The translations under genes and the position numbers were made by a program. DNA of 64,000 bases from assembly GCA_947571775.1 (NCBI GenBank), contig CANOZK010000007.1, forward strand, positions 62,001-126,000, written 5' to 3'. Of this stretch, positions 1 through 9,226 are shown piece after piece. How positions within the stretch are numbered: the stretch's first letter is position 1; the number at the start of each line of letters is the position of its first letter. Source of the stretch: an uncultured Lachnospiraceae bacterium (GTDB lineage: Bacteria; Bacillota; Clostridia; Lachnospirales; Lachnospiraceae). The notes beneath the pieces were generated by a model. It was not told where the DNA came from. It did not search any database and saw only the letters and a program-made list of their open reading frames with translations.

Positions 1-1
1 T

Positions 2-679
2 GAAGTCAATCTTTATACCATAACCAGAGGAATCAACCGTTTTCAAGGTCTTTATAAAGCGCTTGAGGAAATCAACCAGAAATATATCCCCGTAGAGGGC
101 ATAGAGAGCTTGGGAGAATGGGTGACGCATACGCCGGAGCTGTCCAATGATTCGCTGAAGCGGGAGATGGAAAAAACAGGAAGCCCCATTTTACAAAAAG
201 CGCTGCGTTGGTCTGAGACTGTGAACGAAGGGGTGCGGGCGTTAAAGGAAAAGGACAGGCGGCCGTTTCCCAGAGTGCGGGAGTCTCTTGTATACGCCCA
301 TGGTTTTGCAAAGGTTGCCATCGTTTCGTCTGCAAATCGGCAGGCTGTGATGGAGGAATGGGAAAATTATGAGTTATTGCCGTATACAGACTATGTGATG
401 GCACAGGATTCCGGGAGCAAAGCCCGCTGCATTGCCAAACTGATGCAGGAGGGCTATCCAAAGGACAAAGTACTGATGATCGGGGATGCGCTGGGCGATT
501 ACAAAGCGGCCAAATCCAACGATATATTTTTTTATCCAATCTTGGCGCGCCAAGAAGAGAGTTCTTGGAAGGAATTTCTGGATGCAGCCGGTCCCCGGTT
601 CAAAGGCGGAAAATACGGCGGAGCATATCAAAGAGAAAAGATAGATACCTTTATGGATCATCTGAACGGACAGGCATGA
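2..679 (+). CDS. HAD-superfamily hydrolase, 5' end outside window
   Basis: The reading frame is already open at base 2, so the start codon lies before the window and only the last 225 or so residues are seen. The C-terminal part carries a HAD-type acidic motif (IGDALGDYKAAK, near position 480-515), preceded by IVSSANRQAV, which resembles HAD motif II, the Ser/Thr motif. The Asp-containing motif I must lie upstream. The family hydrolyses phosphate esters or phosphonates; the substrate cannot be read from the sequence. The gene ends 15 bases before the GH3 gene and the uxu genes follow in the same direction, so it is probably part of the sugar-acid operon. HAD family is fairly sure; specific role is unknown. 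Confidence 0.75.
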   Translation, partial: EVNLYTITRGINRFQGLYKALEEINQKYIPVEGIESLGEWVTHTPELSNDSLKREMEKTGSPILQKALRWSETVNEGVRALKEKDRRPFPRVRESLVYAHGFAKVAIVSSANRQAVMEEWENYELLPYTDYVMAQDSGSKARCIAKLMQEGYPKDKVLMIGDALGDYKAAKSNDIFFYPILARQEESSWKEFLDAAGPRFKGGKYGGAYQREKIDTFMDHLNGQA

Positions 680-694
680 AAGGAGGTTTACGCT

Positions 695-2461
695 ATGGTT
701 GATTTGAAAGCAAATCCATATTATCTGAAAGAGGAGGACTGCAAATGGGTGGAGGATACCATTGCAGGCATGACGGATGAAGAGAAGGTAGGGCAGCTTT
801 TCTTCCAGCTTACCCAGTCCCAGGACGAAGGACATTTAAAAGAGCTGATGGAAAAATACCATCTGGGCGGATGCCGTTACAATGCGGCTCCTGCAAAGGC
901 AATCCAAGAACAGAACCGGACACTGCAAAAATATGCAAAAGTTCCGGTCATCATCGCCTGCAATACCGAAGCGGGCGGGGATGGAGCCTGTTCAGACGGA
1001 ACGCCGATTGCCTCCGAGTTAAAGATCGCGGCGACAGGGAACGAGGAATATGCGTTCGCCCTGGGCAAAATGGCAAATGAGGAGGCTGCGGCTATCGGCT
1101 GCAACATGGCGTTTGCGCCTATCTGCGACATTGCCTATAACTGGGAAAATACAGAGATCATCAACCGGGCCTTCGGAAACGATCCGGGGCGCGTGGCAAA
1201 GATGAGCGCCGCTTATTTAAGGGGGGCGCATACCGTTCCAGGATTTGCCTGCGCGGCCAAACATTTTCCGGGGAACGGGCTGGATTTCCGGGACGCTCAT
1301 CTTTCCAACAATGTCAATGATTTGGATGAAAAAGAGTGGGACGCCACATACGGGATGGTTTACAAAACCTTGTTTGAGCATGGGCTGGAAGCGATTATGG
1401 CAGGGCATATCATGCTTCCAAAGTATGCCAAGGCGATCAACCCAGATCTGAAAGAGGAAGAAATGATGCCGGCCACATTAAGCCCGGAAATCATGACCGG
1501 GCTGCTGCGGGAGAGAATGGGCTTCAACGGCATGGTCGTCACCGACGCTTCTCATATGGTCGCCATGACAAACCGGATGAAACGCTCGGAAATGCTGCCG
1601 CTTGCCATCAACGCAGGATGCGATATGTTCCTGTTCTTCAACGACCCGGAAGAAGACTTCGCCGCGATGCTCAAAGCCTATCAAGACGGCACCATCAGTG
1701 AAGAGCGGATGACCGAAGCTCTGACGCGTATTCTGGGCTTGAAAGCGCACATGGGCCTTCACCGGAAAGCAAAAGAGGAACTGGTGCCCCAGCCGGAGGT
1801 CATGGAGCGGACCTTGGGAAAAGAGGAATACAAGGAAATGCAGAGAACCATCAGCAATCACAGCATTACGCTGGTTAAATACAAGGATTCAGATGTGCTT
1901 CCTGTGAAACCGGAACGCTACAAACGGATTATGATTGTCAACATCAAAGGCGCCGGGGGCCCTATGGGCGAGATTATGCAGATGATGGGAATGCCGAGCA
2001 GCGACGCGGCGGGGCTTTTGAAACAGAAATTATGCGACAAAGGTTTCGACGCTTTTATTTATGAAAGCCCGCTGGACCGCATGAAGCAGAAAGTCAAAGA
2101 GGGGGAAAAGCCCAGCCTGAATTTGTATTTTGCAGGAAAACATGCCGTTGCGGATTTTGTAAAGGATATGGATATGGTGATTACCCTCTGCGACGTCCAG
2201 TCGGGAAGACCAGCGTTCGGCATGTCAAAGGGCGGCGGGGAAATTCCCTGGTATGTGTTTGAAATCCCAGTTATCGTTATCGGCTGCGGGCAGCCCACGA
2301 TGCTGGCAGATATTCCCCAGGCGCGGACGTATATCAATACCTACGATGCCAAAGAAAGCACCTTTGACGCGCTGGTGGCAAATCTGATGGAAGGGCCGGG
2401 GGCTTTCAAAGGAAAAGATCCCGTTGATAGCTTCTGCGGATTGTTCGATACACGTCTGTGA
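695..2461 (+). CDS. Glycoside hydrolase family 3, NagZ-like
   Basis: A protein of 588 residues with a GH3 N-terminal TIM barrel. The NagZ-type signature KHFPGNG with a following D-A-H is at residues 189-201 and the catalytic Asp sits in VVTDASHM (D284). The rest, about residues 380-588, resembles the C-terminal alpha/beta domain found in longer GH3 enzymes. No signal peptide is visible, so it should act in the cytoplasm. NagZ-type GH3 enzymes remove beta-N-acetylglucosamine, but other GH3 members cleave beta-glucosides or glucuronides. The start has a strong AAAGGAGG. Its place directly before uxuA suggests that it releases a sugar that feeds the hexuronate pathway; this is inference. Confidence 0.85.
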   Translation: MVDLKANPYYLKEEDCKWVEDTIAGMTDEEKVGQLFFQLTQSQDEGHLKELMEKYHLGGCRYNAAPAKAIQEQNRTLQKYAKVPVIIACNTEAGGDGACSDGTPIASELKIAATGNEEYAFALGKMANEEAAAIGCNMAFAPICDIAYNWENTEIINRAFGNDPGRVAKMSAAYLRGAHTVPGFACAAKHFPGNGLDFRDAHLSNNVNDLDEKEWDATYGMVYKTLFEHGLEAIMAGHIMLPKYAKAINPDLKEEEMMPATLSPEIMTGLLRERMGFNGMVVTDASHMVAMTNRMKRSEMLPLAINAGCDMFLFFNDPEEDFAAMLKAYQDGTISEERMTEALTRILGLKAHMGLHRKAKEELVPQPEVMERTLGKEEYKEMQRTISNHSITLVKYKDSDVLPVKPERYKRIMIVNIKGAGGPMGEIMQMMGMPSSDAAGLLKQKLCDKGFDAFIYESPLDRMKQKVKEGEKPSLNLYFAGKHAVADFVKDMDMVITLCDVQSGRPAFGMSKGGGEIPWYVFEIPVIVIGCGQPTMLADIPQARTYINTYDAKESTFDALVANLMEGPGAFKGKDPVDSFCGLFDTRL

Positions 2462-2492
2462 GTGCAGCGGGGAAAGGAAGAGGAAAAGACTT

Positions 2493-3581
2493 ATGCAGAT
2501 GACATTGAGATGGTACGGCTCCAAATTTGATACCGTCACATTGAAGCAGATTCGCCAGATTCCCGGCGTCACCGGAGTGATTACCACATTGTACGATACC
2601 CAGCCGGGGGAGGTATGGAGTCGGGAGCGAATTCGCGCCATGAAAGAAGAGGTCAAGGCGGCAGGGCTTGAAGTGGCGGGGATTGAGAGTGTCAATATTC
2701 ACGATGCAATCAAAACTGGAAGCGGCAGCCGGGAACAGTATATCGCAAATTATATCGAAACGCTGGAAAATCTGGGCAAAGAAAATCTCCATCTGGTGTG
2801 CTATAATTTTATGCCGGTGTTTGACTGGACCCGGACAGAGCTGGCCAGAGTTCGGGAGGACGGCTCCACGGTGCTGGCTTATACTCAGGAGGCGGTGGAC
2901 GCGCTGGATCCAGAGAAAATGTTTGATTCCATTGCAGGGGATATGAACGGTACGGTTATGCCCGGATGGGAGCCGGAGCGCATGGCGAAGGTCAAAGAAC
3001 TGTTTGCGCTGTATAAAGATGTGGATGAAGAAAAATTATTTGCCAATTTGCAGTATTTTCTGGAGCAGATTATGCCGGTCTGCAACGAATATGACATCAA
3101 AATGGCCATCCACCCAGACGATCCGGCCTGGAGCGTATTCGGCCTGCCGCGGATTATTACGAACAAAGAAAATATTTTGCGGCTGATGAAAGCGGTGGAC
3201 GATCCCCATAACGGCGTGACGTTCTGTACGGGTTCCTTTGGCACCAGCCTCAAAAACGATTTGCCGGATATGATTCGTTCTTTGAAAGGCAGGATTCATT
3301 TTGCCCATGTGCGCAACTTGAGATTTATCACGCCCACGAATTTTGAGGAGGCCGCTCACCTTTCTTCCGATGGGACGTTCGACATGTACGAGATTATGAA
3401 AGCCCTTTATGAGATTGGATTTGACGGCCCCATTCGCCCGGATCATGGGCGGATGATCTGGGATGAGGTAGCCATGCCGGGATACGGCCTGTATGACCGG
3501 GCGTTGGGAGCGGCATACCTGAACGGTCTATGGGAAGCCATTGACAAATCCAGTCAGAGAGGAGGAATCCATGCGGTTTAG
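2493..3581 (+). CDS. uxuA: Mannonate dehydratase UxuA
   Basis: The protein of 362 residues starts MQMTLRWYGSKFDTVTL and contains the family features GVTGVITTLYD, a metal-site region AIHPDDPAW and FAHVRN. UxuA dehydrates D-mannonate to 2-keto-3-deoxy-D-gluconate, the third step of glucuronate breakdown. An upstream in-frame ATG at 2424 exists, but it lies inside the GH3 gene; the ATG at 2493 follows a purine-rich GGAAAGGAAGAGG and gives the usual N-terminus. Its stop overlaps the start of the reductase gene by 11 bases, which suggests translational coupling. Confidence 0.95.
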   Translation: MQMTLRWYGSKFDTVTLKQIRQIPGVTGVITTLYDTQPGEVWSRERIRAMKEEVKAAGLEVAGIESVNIHDAIKTGSGSREQYIANYIETLENLGKENLHLVCYNFMPVFDWTRTELARVREDGSTVLAYTQEAVDALDPEKMFDSIAGDMNGTVMPGWEPERMAKVKELFALYKDVDEEKLFANLQYFLEQIMPVCNEYDIKMAIHPDDPAWSVFGLPRIITNKENILRLMKAVDDPHNGVTFCTGSFGTSLKNDLPDMIRSLKGRIHFAHVRNLRFITPTNFEEAAHLSSDGTFDMYEIMKALYEIGFDGPIRPDHGRMIWDEVAMPGYGLYDRALGAAYLNGLWEAIDKSSQRGGIHAV

Positions 3582-5154
3582 TGAACAGGGTTTACAGGAA
3601 GAAAGGCATTTATGGGAGTCGGCAGGCTATCGGCTTCCCCAGTACGATCGCAGGGCGATGGTGCAGGCAACGCGGGAAAATCCGTTTTGGGTTCATTTCG
3701 GCGCGGGGAATCTGTTCCGCGCATTCCAGGCGAATGCGGTTCAGGATTTGCTGAATAAAAAAGTTCTGGACAGGGGCCTGATTGCCGTGGGCGACCGGGA
3801 AAGCATGGAGCGGTTGAGCCATCCCCACGACGATTATTCGCTGCTGGTCACCTTAAAAACAGATGGGGCCATAGAAAAAACCATCGTCGGAAGCGTGGCA
3901 GAGTATTTGACTCTGGACGAAGGGCAGAGCTATCCGCGGCTGAGAGAAATCTTTGTGAAAGATTCCCTTCAGATTATAACCTTTACCATCACGGAGAAAG
4001 GCTACAATCTGAACCAGGCCGACGATGCATACACGCCGGAGGTGGAACGGGATTTGCAGGAGGGCCCTGAGAATGCGCACAGTTATATGGGAAAGATAGC
4101 GTCCCTTCTGTACGCCCGCTACCAGGCTGGGAAAAAGCCGGTGGCGATGGTCAGTATGGACAACTGTTCCCACAATGGGACAAAGCTTTATGAGGCAGTA
4201 TCTGCGTTCGCCCGAAAATGGTCTGAAAACGGCCGAACAGATTCCGGTTTTGCCGATTATATCGCCGATCCCAACCAGGTATCCTTTCCCTGGACGATGA
4301 TCGACAAGATCACGCCCCGGCCGGACGCGTCTGTGGAAGCCCTTTTGGAAAAAGACGGGATTGAAGATTTAAAGCCCATTGTGACCAGCCGAAATGTCTA
4401 TATTGCGCCGTTTGTCAATACCGAGGAGTGCCAATATCTAGTGATCGAAGATCGTTTCCCCGGCGGCAGGCCAGAGCTTGAGCAGGCGGGGCTGATTTTC
4501 ACAGATCGGGAAACCGTGAATAAGGCAGAGCGGATGAAGGTATGCACCTGCTTAAATCCTCTGCACACGGCGCTGGCCGTTTTCGGCTGTCTGCTGGGAT
4601 TTTCGTCCATCTCAGACGAGATGAAAGACGACGCGCTTCGCAAGCTGGTGGAGGGCGTCGGCTATACCGAGGGATTGCCTGTGGCAGCCGATCCCGGCGT
4701 ACTGGACCCGAAAAAATTCCTGGACGATGTGTTAAACATTCGTCTGCCCAATCCCTTTATGCCGGATACGCCCCAGCGCATTGCCACCGACACATCCCAA
4801 AAATTGGCCGTCCGCTTTGGGGAAACCATTCAGGCATATGCAAATTCGGCCGAACTGGACGTGAAAAACCTGAAAAAGATTCCGCTGGTCTTTGCCGGAT
4901 GGCTGCGCTATCTGACCGGGATTGACGATAAAGGCCAGGCTTTCCAGCTAAGCCCCGATCCGATGCTGGATACGCTGTGCCCTTATGTAAAAGAAGAGAA
5001 TTTGAGGCCAATCCTGGAAAATTCCGAAATCTTCGGCGTCAATCTCTATGAAGTTCATATGGCAGATACCGTAATCGGATATTTCAAGGAAATGCAGGCC
5101 GGGCCGGGGGCAGTCCGCAAAACTCTGGAAAAGGAGGTGAACGCACATGCATGA
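3571..5154 (+). CDS. uxuB: Fructuronate reductase, mannitol dehydrogenase family
   Basis: A 527-residue member of the long-chain mannitol dehydrogenase family. The nucleotide-binding region begins VHFGAGNLFRAF near residue 40, and the catalytic pattern K-x4-N-x2-H is seen as KVCTCLNPLH near residue 320. The enzyme reduces D-fructuronate to D-mannonate using NADH. The start is ATG 3571 after GAGGAGGAATCC, inside the end of uxuA. The family also contains tagaturonate reductases (UxaB); the neighbouring uxuA favours the fructuronate substrate. The 3' end overlaps eda by 8 bases. Confidence 0.88.
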   Translation: MRFSEQGLQEERHLWESAGYRLPQYDRRAMVQATRENPFWVHFGAGNLFRAFQANAVQDLLNKKVLDRGLIAVGDRESMERLSHPHDDYSLLVTLKTDGAIEKTIVGSVAEYLTLDEGQSYPRLREIFVKDSLQIITFTITEKGYNLNQADDAYTPEVERDLQEGPENAHSYMGKIASLLYARYQAGKKPVAMVSMDNCSHNGTKLYEAVSAFARKWSENGRTDSGFADYIADPNQVSFPWTMIDKITPRPDASVEALLEKDGIEDLKPIVTSRNVYIAPFVNTEECQYLVIEDRFPGGRPELEQAGLIFTDRETVNKAERMKVCTCLNPLHTALAVFGCLLGFSSISDEMKDDALRKLVEGVGYTEGLPVAADPGVLDPKKFLDDVLNIRLPNPFMPDTPQRIATDTSQKLAVRFGETIQAYANSAELDVKNLKKIPLVFAGWLRYLTGIDDKGQAFQLSPDPMLDTLCPYVKEENLRPILENSEIFGVNLYEVHMADTVIGYFKEMQAGPGAVRKTLEKEVNAHA

Positions 5155-5785
5155 AGTATTGGAACAACTTGGAAAGATCGGCATCGTTCCAGTCGTGGTT
5201 CTGGAAGATGCTAAAGATGCGCTGCCGCTGGCGAAAGCTCTGTGTGACGGCGGCCTGCCCTGTGCGGAGATCACGTTCCGCACGGGGGCAGCGGAAGAAT
5301 CTATACGCCTTTTGTCCCGGGAATACCCCCAGATGCTCGTGGGCGCAGGTACCGTATTGACCACTGAACAGGCAGAGCGGGCAACGGCAGCAGGCGCAAA
5401 ATTCCTCGTAAGCCCCGGCACGAATCCACAAGTGGTGAAATATTGTGTGGAAAATCATCTGTTAATCACGCCGGGATGTGCAAATCCCAGCGATATTGAG
5501 CAGGCTTTGGAAAACGGCCTGGATGTGGTAAAATTTTTCCCGGCGGAACTGGCGGGCGGACTGGCGATGATCCAAGCCCTGGCCGCGCCTTATGTAAATG
5601 TGAAATTTATGCCCACCGGAGGAATTCATCCAGGCAATGCGGGGGAATATCTGAAGTATGAGCGGGTATTGGCCTGCGGTGGGAGCTGGATGGTAAAAGG
5701 GGATTTGATCCGGGAAGGAGCGTTTGATAAAATTCGGCAGCTTTGTAGGGAAGCTGTTCAAATTGTAAAAGAAAGCAGAGGGTAA
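5147..5785 (+). CDS. eda: KDPG/KHG aldolase Eda
   Basis: The protein of 212 residues is the usual length for this class I aldolase. Seen motifs are AEITFRTGAAEE with the proton-shuttling Glu, GAGTVLT, the Schiff-base lysine K129 in VVKFFPAE, and PTGGI near the phosphate site. It splits 2-keto-3-deoxy-6-phosphogluconate into pyruvate and glyceraldehyde-3-phosphate, closing the hexuronate route. The ribosome binding site AGGAGGTGAACGCAC lies inside the uxuB end, so the two genes are probably coupled. Confidence 0.95.
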   Translation: MHEVLEQLGKIGIVPVVVLEDAKDALPLAKALCDGGLPCAEITFRTGAAEESIRLLSREYPQMLVGAGTVLTTEQAERATAAGAKFLVSPGTNPQVVKYCVENHLLITPGCANPSDIEQALENGLDVVKFFPAELAGGLAMIQALAAPYVNVKFMPTGGIHPGNAGEYLKYERVLACGGSWMVKGDLIREGAFDKIRQLCREAVQIVKESRG

Positions 5786-5791
5786 ATCAAA

Positions 5792-6817
5792 TTGGGTAAA
5801 AAAATAGTAACATTTGGCGAGCTCATGCTGCATCTGTCGCCGGAAGGCTACGAGCGGTTTGTGCAGGCAGAAAAATACATGGCTGCTTATGGCGGCGGCG
5901 AAGCAAACGTCGCGGTGTCGCTTGCCAATTATGGATTCCATGCAGTATTTGTGACGAAGCTCCCCGAACACGAGATCGGCCAGGGCGGCATCAATGCGCT
6001 GCGCAAATTCGGCGTGGACACCGCTTATATCGTGCGCGGCGGCGAACGGGTGGGGATTTATTTTCTGGAAAAAGGAGCGTCCCAAAGGCCGTCCAAGGTT
6101 ATCTATGACCGGGCAAATTCGTCCATCTACGGAGCCGAAAAAGGGGATTTTGACTGGAAAAAAATTTTTGCAGAGGCGGACTGGTTTCATTTCACGGGAA
6201 TCACACCGGCTCTGAACGACAATGTGGCGGGAATCTGCCTGGATGCCTGCAAAGAGGCAAAAAAAGCCGGGGTTTCCATCTCCTGCGATTTGAATTACCG
6301 CAGGAAGCTTTGGAGCAAGGAAAAGGCGGGCCAGGTCATGAGCGGGCTGTGCAAATATGTAGATGTGTGCATTGCCAATGAGGAGGACGCCGCGGACGTG
6401 TTCGGTATCCATGCCATGAACACCAACGTAGCCGCAGGGGAAGTGAACCAGGAAGGATACCGGGAAGTGGCCAAGCAGTTGATCGAGCGTTTCGGCTTCC
6501 AGAAGATTGCCATTACCCTAAGAGAGTCGGTATCTGCAAACGACAACTTTTGGTCGGCTATGCTTTATGATGGGAAAGAGTATTATTTTAGCCGAAAATA
6601 CAACATGCATATTGTAGACCGGATCGGCGGCGGTGACAGCTTCGGCGGCGGGATGATTGCGGCTTGCTTAAACGACTATGCTCCTCAGGAAACCATAGAC
6701 TTTGCGGCGGCGGCGTCCTGTCTGAAACACTCCATAGAAGGGGATTTCAATCTGGTATCTTTGGAGGAAGTGCAGCGGCTGGCCGAGGGCGACGCTTCTG
6801 GGAGAGTGCAGAGGTGA
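5792..6817 (+). CDS. kdgK: 2-keto-3-deoxygluconate kinase, PfkB family
   Basis: A 341-residue PfkB-family sugar kinase. It starts MGKKIVTFGELMLHLSPEG, has the GGGEANVAVSLA N-terminal signature and ends with the anion-hole and catalytic-base motif DRIGGGDSFGGG. KdgK phosphorylates 2-keto-3-deoxygluconate to KDPG, the substrate of the preceding eda product. The start codon is TTG; no closer ATG gives the conserved N-terminus, and GAGGG lies just upstream. The gene starts 6 bases after eda. The substrate is assigned from context, since PfkB kinases look alike. Confidence 0.88.
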   Translation: MGKKIVTFGELMLHLSPEGYERFVQAEKYMAAYGGGEANVAVSLANYGFHAVFVTKLPEHEIGQGGINALRKFGVDTAYIVRGGERVGIYFLEKGASQRPSKVIYDRANSSIYGAEKGDFDWKKIFAEADWFHFTGITPALNDNVAGICLDACKEAKKAGVSISCDLNYRRKLWSKEKAGQVMSGLCKYVDVCIANEEDAADVFGIHAMNTNVAAGEVNQEGYREVAKQLIERFGFQKIAITLRESVSANDNFWSAMLYDGKEYYFSRKYNMHIVDRIGGGDSFGGGMIAACLNDYAPQETIDFAAAASCLKHSIEGDFNLVSLEEVQRLAEGDASGRVQR

Positions 6818-6837
6818 CGGAACCAAAAGAAAGAAAA

Positions 6838-6893
6838 TTTGGAAGGAGACTTCTGAATCTATCTGGAGGATACAGCAAGTGTTTAAGGAGGAA
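6838..6893 (+). promoter_or_regulatory. Conserved leader element before uxaC (copy A)
   Basis: The 41 bases from 6841 match 33 of 41 bases in the leader of clpX (13741-13781). Both copies have a short hairpin of the form AAG-GNRA-CTT (here with a GAGA loop), then AATCTAYCTGGAKGA, then a CA-GCAAG-TG hairpin directly before the AGGAGG ribosome binding site. The distance from the element start to the ATG is 56 bases here and 59 in the other copy. I do not recognise the family. A cis-acting RNA in the leader is the simplest reading. Confidence 0.5.
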
Positions 6894-6896
6894 AGC

Positions 6897-8306
6897 ATGA
6901 AGAAATTTTTGGATGAAGATTTTCTGCTGTCCACAAAAACTGCCCAAAGGTTGTATCACGAATATGCTAAGCCGATGCCTATTTTGGACTATCACTGTCA
7001 TATCAATCCCCAGGAAATCTATGAGGACAAGGCGTTTGACAATCTCGCGCAGGTATGGTTGGGGGGCGATCACTATAAATGGCGGCAGATGCGTTCCAAC
7101 GGTGTGGAGGAAACATACATTACAGGCGACGCCCCCGACTGGGAAAAGTTCCAGAAATGGGCCGGGACACTGGAGATGGCCATCGGAAACCCACTGTATC
7201 ACTGGAGCCATCTGGAGCTGAAACGCTATTTCGGCTACGAAGGGTATTTAAATGAAGAGACAGCCCAAGAAGTCTGGAATCTGTGCAACGCCAAATTACA
7301 GTCCGGTTTGACTGCTCGAAAGCTGGTTGAGATGTCAAATGTGACCCTAATCTGTACCACCGACGACCCCGCGGATTCGCTTATATGGCACAAAAAGATT
7401 GCTCAGGATAAGAGCTTTCGTGTGCAGGTGCTTCCGGCGTGGAGACCGGATCGGGCCATGTATCTGGAAAAAGCGGATTATCTGGATTATTTATCAGAGC
7501 TTGGCACGGTGTCCGGCGTAAAAGTGGACAGCTTTGGGGCACTTCTGGAAGCGCTGAGAAAACGCATGGATTTCTTTGGCTCCATGGGCTGCAAGGTGTC
7601 GGATCACGGGCTGGCCTATGTGATGTACGAGCCGGCCTCAGACGATGAATTGGAACAAATTTTTTGCAAAAAGCGCTCAAAAGAACACATTTCCGTAAAA
7701 GAAGAGCGGCAGTTCAAAACGGGACTTCTGATTGCATTGGGCAGGGAATACCATAAGCGGGATTGGGCCATGCAGCTGCATTATGGGGTAAAAAGGGACA
7801 ACAACGGGAAAGTATTTGCAGAATTGGGGCCGGATGCGGGAATCGACTGTATCAACAATTTTACACCGTCAGCAGAACTGGCGGATTGTCTGAATGCTCT
7901 TGCCTGCACCGGACAATTGCCAAAGACGATTCTGTATTCCCTAAATCCCTCAGACAATGCGGCAATCGGAACCATTCTTGGCTGTTTCCAGGACAGCGGC
8001 GCCATCGGGAAAATCCAGCAGGGCAGCGCGTGGTGGTTTAATGACCACAAGGTTGGCATGACAGAACAGATGGTCTCGCTGGCTAACCTGGGGCTTTTGG
8101 GGAATTTTATCGGGATGTTGACTGATTCCAGAAGCTTTCTATCTTATACCCGGCACGAATATTTTCGCAGGATCTTATGTGAACTGATAGGCGGCTGGGT
8201 GGAAAACGGGGAATACCCGGCGGATGAAAAAGCCCTGGAAAAAATTGTGAAAGGAATCTCCTACAACAACGCGGCGCGGTATTTTGGATTTGTGAAAAAT
8301 CCGTAA
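6897..8306 (+). CDS. uxaC: Glucuronate isomerase UxaC
   Basis: The protein of 469 residues has the family's usual length (about 470). The metal-binding DYHCHINPQEI motif is at residues 25-35, and the conserved LGGDHYKWRQMR follows. It interconverts D-glucuronate and D-fructuronate (or galacturonate and tagaturonate), the first step of the pathway encoded by the genes just upstream. ATG 6897 was chosen because TTTAAGGAGGAAAGC precedes it and the N-terminus MKKFLDEDFLL is standard; an earlier in-frame ATG at 6879 overlaps this site. Being placed last, after an 79-base gap with a structured leader, it may be tuned separately. Confidence 0.95.
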   Translation: MKKFLDEDFLLSTKTAQRLYHEYAKPMPILDYHCHINPQEIYEDKAFDNLAQVWLGGDHYKWRQMRSNGVEETYITGDAPDWEKFQKWAGTLEMAIGNPLYHWSHLELKRYFGYEGYLNEETAQEVWNLCNAKLQSGLTARKLVEMSNVTLICTTDDPADSLIWHKKIAQDKSFRVQVLPAWRPDRAMYLEKADYLDYLSELGTVSGVKVDSFGALLEALRKRMDFFGSMGCKVSDHGLAYVMYEPASDDELEQIFCKKRSKEHISVKEERQFKTGLLIALGREYHKRDWAMQLHYGVKRDNNGKVFAELGPDAGIDCINNFTPSAELADCLNALACTGQLPKTILYSLNPSDNAAIGTILGCFQDSGAIGKIQQGSAWWFNDHKVGMTEQMVSLANLGLLGNFIGMLTDSRSFLSYTRHEYFRRILCELIGGWVENGEYPADEKALEKIVKGISYNNAARYFGFVKNP

Positions 8307-8311
8307 AATCG

Positions 8312-8340
8312 TTGCAATCTCTATCTGTTTGTGCTATCAT
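8312..8340 (+). promoter_or_regulatory. Sigma-A type promoter
   Basis: TTGCAA at 8312-8317 and TATCAT at 8335-8340 are 17 bases apart, close to the housekeeping consensus. It lies between the uxaC stop and the lytic transglycosylase gene, and would drive that gene and the small membrane protein after it. Confidence 0.55.
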
Positions 8341-8385
8341 ATAGAATAAAAGTTACTAGAGTTTTCGATGATGGATGGTGAGTAC

Positions 8386-9213
8386 ATGGCGATAGATACA
8401 AGTAGCCTTATGTCGGCATTAGGCGGATTAACGGGAAGCAATTCCTACGGAAATAATTTATTATCAACTTTGACTGGAACTTCTTCGACTAACAGCTTTC
8501 AGAATATTTTGTGGTCTACGCTGTTAAAGGCGGGCTTGGGCTCAACGTCCGACGGATGTCCTTACTGCACGGCTATTTACGGAAATGCCAGCGAGACGGC
8601 GGCAAAATCAGGACTGACAACAGTGGGTAATTCCAAAGCCACAGGCCGGCAGTTAAACAGCTATTTTGAAGAAGCGGAAGAGAAATATGGGGTTTCTGCG
8701 GATTTGCTCAGAGCGATTGCGAAAGTGGAATCCGGTTATAACATCAATGCCAAGGGAGAGTCCGGCGCGCAGGGTTTGATGCAGTTAATGCCGGCGATGG
8801 CAGAGCAGATGGATATTGAAAACGTCTATGATGCCAGGGAAAATATCATGGGCGCGGCCAAATCTTTGGCCAGGAAGCTGGAGTTTAACGGCGGCGACAC
8901 CGCTCAGGCCGTTCGCTCTTATCATGCGGCAAATATAGCGGCCGCCCATTACAACGGCAAAGATGTGGATATGAGTCTGAATGAATATGTGGAAGAAGTG
9001 TTAAAGTATGCGGACGAAGATCTGACCGCGGAAGTGGCTTCCAGCCAGTCGGCAAAGACTTCCGGCGCAACAAGTTCATCTTCCACGGAAAGCGTATTTT
9101 CGGCCGATGACGCCAAGTATCTCGCAGAGATGGCAAAAATACAGATGCAGATGCAGAGTCTGGCGGCGTTTAATACCAGCTTGAATGCAAGCAGCTCCGG
9201 CGGACTGATCTAA
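8386..9213 (+). CDS. Lytic transglycosylase, SLT/GEWL fold
   Basis: The protein of 275 residues has an SLT-type domain at about residues 85-190: YGVSADLLRAIAKVESGYN with the catalytic Glu in KVESGYN, followed by GAQGLMQLMP. This family cleaves murein strands, forming 1,6-anhydromuramic acid. The usual terminal AYNAG motif is replaced by SYHAANIAAAHYNG. No clear signal peptide is seen; the first 70 residues are low complexity and rich in Ser, Thr and Asn, so export may use a non-classical route such as the flagellar apparatus (inference). ATG 8386 follows GGATGGTGAG; two earlier ATGs at 8368 and 8371 lack a site. Confidence 0.85.
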   Translation: MAIDTSSLMSALGGLTGSNSYGNNLLSTLTGTSSTNSFQNILWSTLLKAGLGSTSDGCPYCTAIYGNASETAAKSGLTTVGNSKATGRQLNSYFEEAEEKYGVSADLLRAIAKVESGYNINAKGESGAQGLMQLMPAMAEQMDIENVYDARENIMGAAKSLARKLEFNGGDTAQAVRSYHAANIAAAHYNGKDVDMSLNEYVEEVLKYADEDLTAEVASSQSAKTSGATSSSSTESVFSADDAKYLAEMAKIQMQMQSLAAFNTSLNASSSGGLI

Positions 9214-9226
9214 AGGTGATTGAAAA

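Noticed and set aside
5462..6412. Minus-strand open frame of 316 codons
   Set aside because: Antisense to eda and kdgK, which are fully supported by motifs and spacing.
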